The notes below the pieces were generated by a model. The model searched no databases and was not told where the DNA came from. It saw only the letters and a program-made list of their open reading frames with translations. Positions 1 through 12,440 of a stretch of 64,000 nucleotides of DNA are shown here, piece after piece (position 1 is the stretch's first letter; each line of letters opens with the position of its first letter). Source of the DNA: Falciphora oryzae (lineage: Eukaryota; Ascomycota; Sordariomycetes; Magnaporthales; Magnaporthaceae); assembly GCA_000733355.1 (NCBI GenBank), contig JNVV01000013.1:69851-133850 (forward strand), in the 5' to 3' direction. Position numbers and translations under genes: made by a program.

Positions 1-3000
1 TACGAGCGGCCAAACGAACCTTGTTTCTTGGTCGTTACTAGGTAGGTACTTTTCCCGATTCGACCCCGCGTTACTTGCTGCGGTGATGGCTGGTTGGCGC
101 TGGTGTTGCTTCGCCCTTTCTTGTGGATGTGGTGGCGATCCTGTGGGCACACGGCACAGGCGCTGGGTGCTCTAATCCCAGAAAGGTAGGTCGTTGCATT
201 TCTTTGCCCTTTTTTATTATTGTGTGCTGCCGTTGGCGCTCTTGGTGGCTCGTTGGTTGTATTTACCGATCGCAGCGGGACGATGGAATGTGAAATCTGC
301 AGCCCCCTCGACTGTCTTATCTCGCCTTGGCGCTGTCCTTTTGGCTCGGCGAATTCCCCCCCAGCAGGTACTTGGATTTATTTGTACCAAGGTACCAGTA
401 CGCGGACAGCTCCAAGGGAAAGAATTACGGAAGAAGGCTCCCAGACAAGGGAGCCAAGGTTGCAGCAGCCAAGCGCAGGAGGACGACTGGTCAGCAGCAA
501 GAGAAGCAAGCCAAGCGCTGGCGCTGCTGCCCTCGACACTAGGGCCCGCCACATTCAAGGCCGTCCAACGAACAAACGAAGCAGGCCTTGCAGAGCACGC
601 CAGGCGGAACAGAGAGCAGCCAACAGGGCTCGGCGCTCGGCAAGCGCACCCCGTGGGCAGCACCCCCTGGTCGGATTTGACATGGAAATATGATTTATTT
701 CAAGCTTATTTGCAAACTTGTTAGATGCCCCACTGAGCCAAGGCCGCCCACCTGCCCAGCAGCCTGCACCCACCCTGGTCGCCGCCAACCAGCCCAATTC
801 GCAGGCGGGGCGCTCTTCCCCCCACTCGGCCGCACTAAAAAGCTGCGCAGCCCAGGCTCAGTTAGCAGCAAACGGGCAGCGCTCGGCGGGAAGGAGCCAG
901 CCAGCCCATCCATCCGATCCTCACGCCCGCGCCCGTTGGCGTCGCTCGAGGTACCGACCCAGCGAGCCCCAGGTACCGACGGCGCTGCTCGTCACCGGCC
1001 AAGTACCACGCAGGCACAAACCGGGCGCCCCACCTCAGTTTGGCTAATCCGATGCACCAGTCAAGTCCGACCGAGGCGTGCAATTTCCAGCTCCCTCGAG
1101 CGGCGCTGCCTTGGTATTTTTCCGGCCGATCGACACCACCCCCCCGTTGCGGCTTAGTCGACGGCGGGCGGCTGGGCTTGATAAATCTGCGCACATGCCG
1201 TTGCCATCGCGCTGCTCAGCCTGCGCTGACTTTTCTTTTCCGACGACGCGTCCGAGCAAAGGAAGCGACACGGGCGCGGTTGCTGCTGCTGATCTGGGCA
1301 CACCCTCCTGCGGCTACGGCTACCCGGAGACTGGGGGTGTCATCTACTACGTATTGCTCCCCAGCCATCCCGGCCGAAAGCGGTAAGCGGCTGGGTGCGG
1401 GAAGCCGACAGGGCCTGTTCAGGAAAGGCTTGCCCTCACACGCACGCACACACCCCCATGTGCCCGCTCTTGACAAACAACCGGGTCTTGTACCCATGGA
1501 TATTATCCCCAATCTCGTCGATCCGGGATTTGGTGAGGGTTGGCGAATAAACGATGCGGGAAAGAAAAAAAAAAAGTTTAAGAATGGAAAACAAAAAGTG
1601 GGCTTCGGCCTGATATCCCTCATCGATTTTTCCCCTTTGGGACCGTTGGAGGGCAACATGACAGTGTCCAGAGGAACCCGACCCCGGAGCCCGGTCTGGT
1701 CTTCTTCTTTTTTTCCAAACGGGGCGCGATTGCACGACGGCTTCCCAGGTGTTTGGGTTCTTTATTTTTCTCCCTTGCCCAATGCCACATCGCGCCAGGG
1801 GTGACCAGGCTTTGGTTTTTCTCCTGCTTTGGAGCGCGAGGATCCGACGGCTTGTCGAGGATGCCCATCTTGGCCCCAAAGCAAACAAAACGGCGACAGC
1901 CGCGTGCTTGCTGCTGAATCGCCGGCAAATCCCTTGCCATCCTTGCCTCCTTCGCCCCCTGCCCTCTCAAGCCTTAGGTTCGGCCCACGCACTACCTTGG
2001 CTTTGCTGTAATGATGCTTATTATGCCGTCGTCCAACACAGAGGAGGGGTTATTCATCACTTCGTCAGCTTTTGATTTAGCCTTAATTTTTTTTTCTTCT
2101 TCTCCATCTTGCGTGCTCGTCTTTTGCCTTCCTCGGCCACTGTCAGCCAAAGCATATCGTCTGTCCGACTCGTCATCGAGCCCCGCCCGGCATCTATCTG
2201 CACACAGTGTTATTGCCTGTTATTGCTCCGCCAAGGCGATCAGCCGGGCGCGCGCAATGAAACGAACTTTGGTGTGCCGGTCTCAAATAGGACCGGTGAT
2301 GGGGAATGCGCGGAGGGGCACTAAGAATAACCATGACAAGCATCGGGCCGGCGTGTCAAGATCGAGTCAAGCCCCTTCCATTCTCGACCCCCTCCCTCAT
2401 CCTCTTGGCGGCCGCTCAAGGTCGGTCACGGTCCCCCGCCGGGCCGTGCCCCAAGACGCAACCCGGAAGTGGGCAGATCATGAGGGACTGGGCCGGGCAC
2501 GATGGTCTCCAAAGTATCGGGGCGATAAGGTCACGCACGCCAGCACATGACAACATCAACTCCATCGAATGTAACAATACGCCAGTCAGCGCCACCGTCC
2601 CTCTGTGGACTCTTTGCTCGAATTTCTTTCTTGTCTAGGGGTGCCGCCCCAGCGACAGTGGTAAGACGAGACTCCCCTCTCATCCCAACGCGCTCGTGGC
2701 CGAGTGAAGCTCGGCCGGGGGGTCGTTGTCTGTCAGCGTCGAACTTTAAGCTGGGTAGTCGTTGGCCCGCGGGAGGTTGGCTCCACCAGAAGCAGGGTGT
2801 TGCTTGGACGCCAGCTTCTTGCGATAGATGCTCTCCTATATCCCAATACGAGGCGGCACGTGCTCCCAGAATATCTACCTGCTCATACTTGTCATTGTTT
2901 GGCAATTCCTCAGGCTACTCCTAATGTACTCATCTAAGGCGTGTTCGCCTGGACGGCCCGTGATGGATTTCCCAAGTACCGGACAGGGGTGCGCCTGATT

Positions 3001-3949
3001 CCCACGGAGCTGGATCGCCTCGCCCCACAGGAGCCCGCATTGGTGAAAAATTAAAGGCTGTTTGTTGCTCTCTCGTCCTCGGCTTGGCGGCGACAGGAAA
3101 CGTGCTGCAGTCTGACGCCGCCGAGCAAACAACAGAGGCCAAATTGAGCCCTCCCACCAAAGGCTTTGGGTTGTCTGACGGCCTGTGACAGCCCACCTCG
3201 GCCGACGCTGTGCCTGACGGGTACGTCTAAACGCCGCCAACGTGTGCTCCGTCCGCTCTGCACATACATACACCCATCCATCCATCCGTCAACACGCGTC
3301 TTCTTCCCGTCCCGGCTAGGACACAAACAAGGAGCTAGCTGCCCGGATGTAGCGCCGCCAACCGCCAGGTATTACCAGATTATGGCCGAACTCCCCCTCC
3401 CCTCCTTTTTTTCCCCACCCTCACCATCTCGTATATCACTTTGTCCTCCCGTCTCTCCCTAAGCACTGGCCCTCGGGCTATGCGGGTCGGACAAGGCGCT
3501 CGGTGGGCATGCAATGCCAGACGGTTGGGAGTCCAAGGTCGGACGGACGCCGCCGCCGTGCTTGATTGCATGGTAAGATTTTTGCCAAAGCGCCGTGGTG
3601 CGCTGCCGTGAGACGGCCGGTACCTCTTTGCTTTCCTCCTGTATCCATCATACCATCCCAAGAAACCCTGTAATATGTGCGACTGGCAAGGCAGCACAAG
3701 GCCCGAGATACACGCGCAACATACCGCAGGAGTCAGAGGGTACACAGAAAATTGAGATTTTAAATTCACGACACTGTTTTCCTGCTTTGTTTCTGTACCG
3801 ACGTGTGCTGCCCGTCACTGTCGCACGGGATCCGACACGGGGACGGCGGGGTGTTGTCTGCGAGGGACGGTAGGGGAGATCTTGGGAGAGACGGCTGCTA
3901 CACGCGCATGTTCAGATGGACGGGACGCACAGATTGAGCCACTACGAAG

Positions 3950-4226
3950 AAAAAAAAAAAAAAAAAAAACGTCTGATATTGCTCTGGGCGCCGTTCACGC
4001 CTCGCACAGCCCCGTGCTCCCGGGCCGGCGCACGATGGCCCGTCGCACAGCGCAGGTGAAAAAAAAAAAAAAAAAAAGGGTAAAAGATGAGGAGGGGACC
4101 TGCGGATTACCCACACCCCGTATGCTGGGCTCTCGCATGCCGTGCTCTCCACGGCGGGAGAGTGCATGCCTGCCTTCTGCAGCATGCAGGGCGATGGCCA
4201 TGGAGAACCCTTTTTTTTTTTTTTTT
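3950..4226. repeat. Cluster of three A/T homopolymer tracts
   Basis: There is an A run of 20 at 3950-3969, an A run of 19 at 4059-4077 and a T run of 16 at 4211-4226. They sit in otherwise GC-rich non-coding sequence. No coding or promoter role is visible. Confidence 0.9.
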
Positions 4227-7200
4227 CTGGTGATCTTTTTGTGATAACTGACCCGACACGCCTGGCAAACAGCGGATATCATGGACGCTACTTCGCACTG
4301 AGCGATGGGCCGTGACAGCTTGGCAGAACCTGCTGTAACGGTGAGCCATCTCACAAAGCGACACAAATCTCGCGCCTGGATACGAAATCAGATTCACAGG
4401 CAGACACCTCGCCAACGGTCAAAACTCGAGAGGTGTTTGCAACTTGGATGCTGCGCGTAGTATGCACCTAGTGTGCTGAGTAGACCCGTGGCCGAGTTGA
4501 ATCCTGTTCAATAAATCCCATGGGATGGGGGACCAGGGGCCCTGTACACCCCTGACGATCTGCTCCTGGGGCCATTGTTTGCTCTCGCTCAGCAAAACAA
4601 CCCACCCACATCCAGCCTCACTGGCAAGAAAAGCTAAGGAGAGGAGGGGACAAAAGAGATGAGAGGAAGACAAAAAGACAGGACGGACCGCATCGGTCAA
4701 TTTCTCTCCGTCCGAAGATCCTGCCGAAGCGTCCGTTCGCTCGATGACGATCGCCCATCTAGCCTTCGTAACCTTATTCCTCGCGAGAGGGGGCAATCCG
4801 AGTCGAGCGGAAGCCTATTGGAACGGCATCCAAGGTCGGCTCGTGTTTCCAAGCGGCGGCGGCGGCAGCGCCCATCCTAAGCAAGCCCCCTCTCTCTCTC
4901 TCCCTTCCTCGTGTCGTTTGGTTCGGCCGGCCGCGCGCGCCGAGACCGAGATTGGGTGACGTCCAAACAGAGTTGTCCTGCTCTCCGCGCCAGCTTCTCC
5001 CATCCTCTCCTCTGCTGGACCTGCGTCATGTTTCTGTCCTAATGCTGCACCGAACAGTCCCCGGTCGTGGCACGCGCCTCGCTGCCAGCCCTTCCATCCT
5101 AAAAGCTTAAGTGGAGTGTTCTGTTGATGACCGTCTCGTCTACTTTTGTGTCTGTTCGGCCTTTTTGTTTTCTCTGTGCCGGTATTTTGTTTCTTAGTTT
5201 GTGTCTCTAGTCATCAACCGGACAAAGCTTGCCTGACTAGGAGTCGTTGACACAGAGAGCTGATTTATCCAACCACACTCCACCGTACCACTGTACTCCA
5301 GTCCTGCCACATCCTGGGTGCACGAGAGCAGACGCAATGGGTGGGATGTGGGTAGAGGGTGTGTACCTGGCGCGGTACTTGGGAATACATTGTCATCGCC
5401 CAAGAGTACATGCGTGTGGATACCCGCCTACCCACTCCCCGATATTTTCTACCGGCAATATCGCTCCAAGTATCAAATTCTTTTTCCTCTTGTTCCACCA
5501 GCGCTACTTTCGGCTGCCTTTGCGCCGAACCAAGGAAAGAGGGGGGTAAAAGCCAAGCTGGGCCAAGCAGCTCGTCTGACGACCGCCAATGCTGGACCGC
5601 GGCCTTTGCAAGCCAGCGAGGAGAGAAGAAAATGAAGAAAATCCAGCAGATCCAATCCTGCACGGCAAGGGTACGAAGTGCAGCTCGGCAAGACGACCTG
5701 ACTGGCCGGGAGGAGCGGGGCGGAGGGAGGGCCTCCCCGATAAGCATGTTTTTAAGCCTCTGCCCGAACAAGCCTGTCAGTGGATGCCGCTGACTGTGGA
5801 TCGCGACCAGAGGAGGGGCGCTCTGCGTCGTGGTTGGACTGCTTGTCAACAGAGATCTCCAAGCCGTCCTCCTCCACTGCTTTTTGAGTCATTGTCCACG
5901 GCTCTTGTGCTTAGTGGATGCGACTCCAGAAAGGGCCAGCCACAAGCGTGCAAGCGAACGTCTTTTTGCTGTTTCCATTGGTAATTCCTCAAGCGAACCA
6001 GCCACCATTGGGCTGGCTTGGCACGAACTCGGTACCCGTAAGTCGGCAAAGTCAGCCAGCCAACGGCCTTGCCCGGGTCTCTGACCGATCAACCGCGCTG
6101 GAAGCCAGCAAGAAAGGAGGAACCGGGCAAGGAAGCTGTATCCTTAGGACTGAGCCTGGCCATGCTGAGCAACCGTCCTGCGCGAGCTGTTCCCATCGGT
6201 TCATCCGTCCGTTTTTGTCCACTTCCAGCCAATAGACATCATTCGGGCCCACGAGGCAGTTTGTGGGGTTCTGGGATAAAAGGGGAGAAGAGAATACCAT
6301 CCGCCCACGCCCGAAAGAGCAGTAATTCTGAGCGGGAACCCTCCCCAAGTCATCTTTGATCTCCACGGCGGGCCACAAGGGCGCCCCATCTCGATGGAAC
6401 CCCAATGGTAGCGGTTCGCTCAACTCGTGGACAGTTAAAAGTTACGCAATGTGCTCGTCCGTCCACACCTGACCCTGCTGGGCATGGACGTGATAGTAAC
6501 ATGTAGACGAGGGGCGGTAAAAACGAGCAAACCTAAAAGTTGGGTGCCAATTTCGTGTTTTCCTCTTCGAGTCCTGACTCGACTCGACGGGCCACGTGCG
6601 CATTATGGGAGAAAGAAAGAAAGAAGAAAAACAAAAAACAAAAATAGATGACCCCCGCCAGGCTGGCATCCAGGGGGGCTGTTGATCCAGTTCCTTTGAC
6701 GAGGATCTGCCTGGACCGGTCCATCGGACTTTGCGGCTGGCTCTTTTCGCACTCGGCCGTGGGCGTTGCTCAGCTGTGCCCCTCGAAATTAACGCCCGGC
6801 TTATAGCGCACGGATAGGCGTGCCCTCGAACGTCTAGGCCGGAGCCGCATGTCCAGAAGGAGAAAAGGGAATGCGACACGAGGCACCCGGGCTAAGCGCC
6901 ACGGTAAAAACGAGTCCTCCCAGGACAATTACAGACATTTCGCCACATCGGCGGAGAGGTCCGGTCCGCCCTTTCTCAGCTGCAATGGGCTGTTTGCCAG
7001 GGGGAAGGAAGCGGCGGTCAGCGGTCCTTGTCACCGGCCGACGTAGTGCATCAAGGGTGGCGGCTCGTTTGCAGCCCGGCCGTCTTCCGGAGCCTGCTCT
7101 CACCAAGGCGGAAGGGGCAAGGCGCGAGAAAAAGAGGCGGCTGTTTGATGCGTGGACCTTCTGCGATCGGCGCACCGACACAACGGGTCATGGATCATCA

Positions 7201-7311
7201 AAGCGTGCGCCCGGAAGCAAAACCCGGGCGTCACGACGACTGGCAAGAAACCGCTCACCGCCAAGGGAAGGCGGCGCAGAGGAGCGAATGGGCGAGCTGG
7301 GCTTCGGAAAG

Positions 7312-7333
7312 AAAAAAAAAAAAAAAAAAAAAA
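7312..7333. repeat. Poly-A tract, 22 nt
   Basis: This is an uninterrupted A run in non-coding sequence; a second run of 19 A lies at 7601-7619. No retroelement body is recognisable upstream of either tract. Confidence 0.9.
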
Positions 7334-8828
7334 CCCAGCTTAGCCCCTTGGCTAGCACGGCGAGCTGTGATTTTAGCCTGCCCCCTAGCCGCGGCCCTAG
7401 AATGTTGCTTACTTCTACTTCGTGCATTAGTCGAGCCGAGATGCCCACGCCGGTTGCCCTGCCCAAGGCACAAAAAACCTTGGTTCAACTGACGCATTTC
7501 TTGTTTGTGTTCTGGTGCACATTCCTTGTGCGGCCATTTGCCAAATTTCCTTGTTGAACCCGGAGGTCTACCAAAGCAGAAGGTGGTGACCACATCTGGG
7601 AAAAAAAAAAAAAAAAAAACAAGCTTCAGTAATCGAGAGAAATCAAGCAGATGTGTTTCCCAGCGATGGGGTTGGACTAGGGTTTTAGAGTGTGGCTTAT
7701 TGATGCGCACAAAGGCGGCGGGGTCATGTCTCTGTGCTTCCACACAGCACCTCCTCTTCGTATTTCAGGAAGGGGCTGAGGAAGTCTTTCCAAAGTAACT
7801 ACCCCCCAGCCCTGTGCGTCAAAGGCGTGTGTGTGTGGGTGTGGTGTGGTGCACCGGCCCTTTGCAAGATAAGCGGCTGATGATCGACCCATGGCCTTGC
7901 TCGACATGGATGGAGCATGATCTGCCCTGTCCAACCCTTCGTCTAATCCCGGTTGCAGCGACTGCCTCTGGCCGTGTCAGCAACTTTCAGGAGGTGAATG
8001 GCAGTCATCCATCCCACCATCTTGTTCCCAGTCGCTTTGGGGCCAGCCGTCCAATAGAGATGGACAGCTGGGGGCGGGCGGCATGCCCGTTATGGAGACG
8101 GGCCATCCCTACGTCTCCCTCATGTGCGACCTTACTCAGCTCGGCATTGCGAACCAATTTCGGTCTCGGTCGACATGTTGGGAGTGCGAGGCTCGGGTTG
8201 GCTTGGAACGGATGGAATCAAAGCCATTCCTCTCCCTTCTAGCTTATTTGCCGATAATCATTTATGGTTTTAGCGCCAAGATCAAGATGCGAGCCTCCGC
8301 CCTTGGCATCCCTGCTTGGTCCCGGGCTCGAGGGCCGGCGGCTTACACTGGGGGCGCTTTTGTTGGCGCTGGCGGCGGCTGGCTGGTGGTCAGCAGCTGG
8401 AATGGAACCGCCACCCACTCTTTCCCGCCATCTCGCAATGTCTGGTGCCGAGATCGCTCGAATAGCGTAAAAGTAACAAGAACAATAAAGCTAAAAGGGG
8501 CAAAGAAGCAAAGAGTAAGGGTGGGGGAGAGTCCCATGAGCACGCGGCGTCGTCGACGCCGGCAAAGATATCAGTGCCACTATTGAATGCAGCTGACGAG
8601 TCAGGAAGTCCGACCCGAACCTCTGCCACGCGAACGACTGCTGTCACGGCGAACCAGGGCGGGTTCGTTCGCAAGCCCCAGAACCAAACCATGCAAGAGT
8701 CGCCTGCTGCCGCCTGAGGAAAAAAAAGAAAAACCGGCTCGTCGGATGCCTCGGACCCAGGAAGCGGCACACACACCATGTGCCTCAAGGCTAGGCAGGC
8801 GTCTAGGCAAAAGCAGGCATCTCGGATA

Positions 8829-8950
8829 NNNNNNNNNNNNNNNNNNNNNNNNNNNNNNNNNNNNNNNNNNNNNNNNNNNNNNNNNNNNNNNNNNNNNNNN
8901 NNNNNNNNNNNNNNNNNNNNNNNNNNNNNNNNNNNNNNNNNNNNNNNNNN
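8829..8950. other. Assembly gap (N)
   Basis: This is a run of undetermined bases inside the gene-poor left part. Frames reported across it are meaningless. Confidence 1.
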
Positions 8951-11900
8951 GGCCCAGCGATGGGGTCAGCGGCAGAATGGAAAGAAAAACGCGTAATCTG
9001 GCAACATGGCACCCGTTCTTCGACCCGGACGACGACCGGACGCTTGCTGGGTGGGGATGTTTCCCATTGGGGAGGGCCGGAATAGGTTGCAGATCCTGGG
9101 CGAAAAAGCAAAGGTGAGGTGCATGGCATTATTGTCTTGGGGTTGTCGTTGTGTTTGCTTTGTCTTCTCCCGTCCTTCAGCCTGCTCGGTGTTCCGCTTC
9201 CTGCCCCAGCAATGGTTTTGCCAATTGCGCCCGCTGTAGGGCGCCGCGGCCCCAAGCCAAAAAAAAAAAAAAAATACAGCACTTACAGGGCGCTACCCGG
9301 ATCCAGGTCTGGCGGCCAGCTAGGCCGCCCGGCCGGGCAGGGGAAAAGGAACGGGGGTTTAAAAATTCGCAGCATTTTTTCCCAAACGGGCTTGGGATCT
9401 TGGCTCGTGACATCAGCACCGTGTCAGCAGACATGCCCCCCCCCTCCCCTGTCCGGGCCCCTGGTCTTTTGGGGAGTGGGTGGGGCCAGAAGGGACGGGT
9501 TGGTGATGGTGCGTGAAAATAAGGAAACCGTGACGAGGAGTGCCCGCTTTAAGCTTAATTCAGAGATGCACCCGTTAGCGCGCCACCCGAAATCCAATCT
9601 TTGGAGCCCCGGCCGTTTCTGCGCCCTGATTCGACTCTTGGTGGTTCCACATGACCCGCCCTCTTTTCTCCATCGGACAAACTCCCGATTACGTTACGCT
9701 TTTCCCAAGATTTGCAAAAAATCATGCAACGTTTTTTTTTTCCCTTCTATTGGTTAGTGGGAAAAAAAAAAGAAGAAAAAAAGAGTAGAGGCAATTCGCA
9801 AGCACAAACAGATGGGGAACCGCCACCTTGGGGGCTGGCATTTTCAACGCCCTAAACACGGGATCAATCTATTTGTTCACGCATTTCCGCCCGCACGTCG
9901 CATTCGCCAGCCGCAATCCTCGAGGACGCAAAGCATGGTGCCGTATCCGTACCGCTAGCGAGAGTAAGCTAGGTAGGCGGAAGACGGACGATCAGCCGCC
10001 AGGCTAGAAAAGAGAGGAAAAAAAAAAAAAAAAAGGCATTGCATGAGACGAGGTCGAAAGAAGCGTGGGTTGATTGTCAGCCCCACTTCTTCTTTTCCCG
10101 AGTCCCCCTCGTGGGAAGCTTGAATGTTTTGCCTGGTGGTGGTGGTGGTGGTGGTGGTGCAAACCCGCACCGGAAAGGCGGCCACGTCCACCACTACTCG
10201 CTGGCCTATCACCGTATAGATCCATGTCAGAGTTGGCTCCAGACATTTACCGACAGCTTCGCACACACCCACTCACCCCACGGTGCCTCCTCGGCGGGGA
10301 GGCAGCGCATTACGTAGATTCGGGGCACAGATGAAGGACGCAGAAAAAAAACACATTCGTGTGCTTGGTTATCTGGGCTCATCAGTGGTTGGTTCACGAG
10401 CAAAGTGGTGCGGTTTCCTCCGTCACACCACCCCTGGTTCAGCGAGTAGCAACTTTTGTGTTTTTCCCGGTGCGGCGCGGCGATCCGTGCTAATCTCGAC
10501 CGCCTGTTCATCGTCCCAGCCCACAAACCGAGTCCCTCTCGCCCCCTCCCTCTCTTTCTCATCCGATGGAGGGGGAAGGATTGCTTGAACAGTCTTGGCT
10601 CCGAGCCTTGGCCGGGCGCACATCCTTGCTCGAGCCGGCAACAAAGGGCCGTGGCTTACCTATCACGCATCTTCCTCCATCTGGCCATTTTATCCAGGTG
10701 ATGGGGCATGATGCGTGAATGGGTGGGGAATGACGCACGAGAATGATGGAAGAAGCAAAGGAACAAGTGTCACTCAGGCCGTCGCGGATGTTCTTTTCGT
10801 GCACACATGCCGTCTGGTTCCCTCTCGGAAATGTGGGGAGGAGAACGGCCCCTGGATCTCTCCAAGCCTCTTGGCCCGCTCGTCTAGTTTATGCGGACGG
10901 CGCGGCGGGCGAGCGCCGCCGCTAGAACAGCTCAAAACGAAACAAGGGAACGCCGAGTAGGTGGGAACAAGGCACGGCGCAGCGGCGAACGGCGGGCAGG
11001 CCTTTTGCACAGGGCCCAACGCTGATCCGGGCGGCCAGGCGGGCCACGCGTGTGTTCCTCAGCTCCTGTTTGATCCGTCGGACAATCTTCTCATTTCAGC
11101 ACACAGTGGCCGGCGTCTGCCGTGCCTTGGCCCTTGGTTGGGCGGGCACCCTTTTCATTTTTGCGGGCGGGATCATGGGAACATGCCTAGACCAACTCTT
11201 TCACATCCTCTGTTCCTTCCGACTCGATCAGCGGGCCGAGGCATTACGGCGCGGACAGCGCTCGGAGGGGGGTCGTCAAAGGGGATGTTGATCTGTCTTT
11301 TTGGGGCTGGGTCGGGAGTTCGAAGGGGACGTCACCGTCACCGACTGTGGGTCCGTGAGGCCGGCCGGGAGCGGAATGCGGTAATCGTGACTTTTATTTT
11401 TATTTTATTTTTCTGCCATTTTTTTTTCTCTGCGCCTCGTCGAACGGGAAATTCCGGAGGCGCCTATGACCTGCCTTTATCGGAGATGCATTCGTCCTGG
11501 CCTTTGGCCATATCCGGAAACATCTTCTCAACGCACCGACGATCCTCGCCCAGCCATGCCCAGTGCCATTTTGCATTTTTCTACGACAACATTACGACTA
11601 CTCTGTTATACGCTACCGTTGGTTGGTCGAGTCGATGCCCAAACCGTAGACCAGCTGCCTCTTCCGGAAGCTGCGCCGGAAGGGGGATGGGCTCTTGACA
11701 CGTTCAAGTGGGCGCGCCCTCCGGGATGGTCCCGGCTTCGCGGGGCGGACGGGAAGGACGCCTGACAAAAAGCGACGTCGGCCACGCCTCAGTGAACCCT
11801 CGCCCGGGCGGTCGGGCTCCGCGGGCGGTTTGCGCCCCCCCTCCGGGGGGGCGGTTTTTAAGGTTGGCCTGTCTCGTTTGTGACAAACTGTCAGGTTTGG

Positions 11901-12440
11901 CTGCCACCCAAGTCCGGGGCCATCGCAATGCGGAACGACTCATGATGCTGGACAGGGGTAAACGACTGGGGGAGGAGGCGGCAGATGGGGGAAGGGAGAT
12001 GGGAACAAGTTTTAGAGTTAAAAAAGTCAATTTCCAACAGGGCAGGGCTCCCCGGTCGAGGACAGCACCAAACGACACGAGTTGTTTCCCTCGCTGCGCA
12101 TCTTTGCTGGCGAGCAAGGGCCCGACAAAACCTTCTTTTGGCAAAATACGACGCCGACGCCGAAGTCGCAATTTGCGCAGGTAAGGCTGCGCGGTTGTTG
12201 ATGGATGCTTGCTTGCGCGCCCCCCAGCCAGCACCACCACACCCCCGTATTGGGCATGGGTCGTCGGGGCTGTCCGACGACATCGGAAGCCCCGAGTCCG
12301 ACCGGCCGGTCGCCGCCCATGTGCGAGTGTGTTTGGCACATCGAATGCGCAAGGCTCGCGGTCAGACTCTGCTCACCGAGAGCATACTGTAGGCGCAGTG
12401 GGCGTATGTCCATGTTGTGTGCTGAGGGAGTGTCACTGCA
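8951..12440. other. Non-coding stretch, no gene recognised
   Basis: Nothing here reads as a conserved protein. Frames of up to about 210 codons between 11.7 and 12.3 kb are rich in Arg, Pro and Ser, overlap in several phases and have no recognisable domain. Short A/T runs and a GGT microsatellite are present. A perfect GC-rich hairpin followed by T residues lies near 11827-11856, but it has no bacterial-terminator meaning in this genome. Confidence 0.5.
10135..10159 (+). repeat. (GGT)n microsatellite
   Basis: About eight GGT units in non-coding sequence. It would encode poly-Gly, Val or Trp depending on frame, and no gene is supported around it. Confidence 0.9.

Larger units (their letters stand above)
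1..8828. other. Gene-poor region with scattered homopolymer tracts
   Basis: I find no gene here on either strand. Open frames are short, overlap in several phases, and none shows a domain or a convincing exon chain. The sequence looks like fungal intergenic or untranslated DNA: pyrimidine-rich patches (for example around 2090-2110 and 3400-3430) and long A or T runs at 3950-3969, 4059-4077, 4211-4226, 7312-7333 and 7601-7619. It could be a very long upstream region of a gene outside the window, a non-coding RNA locus, or decayed DNA. A weakly conserved, intron-rich gene cannot be excluded by eye. Confidence 0.5.

Noticed and set aside
11826..11860. GC-rich perfect hairpin followed by TTTTT, like a bacterial intrinsic terminator
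   Set aside because: The genome is fungal; RNA polymerase II does not use such signals, and no gene ends there.
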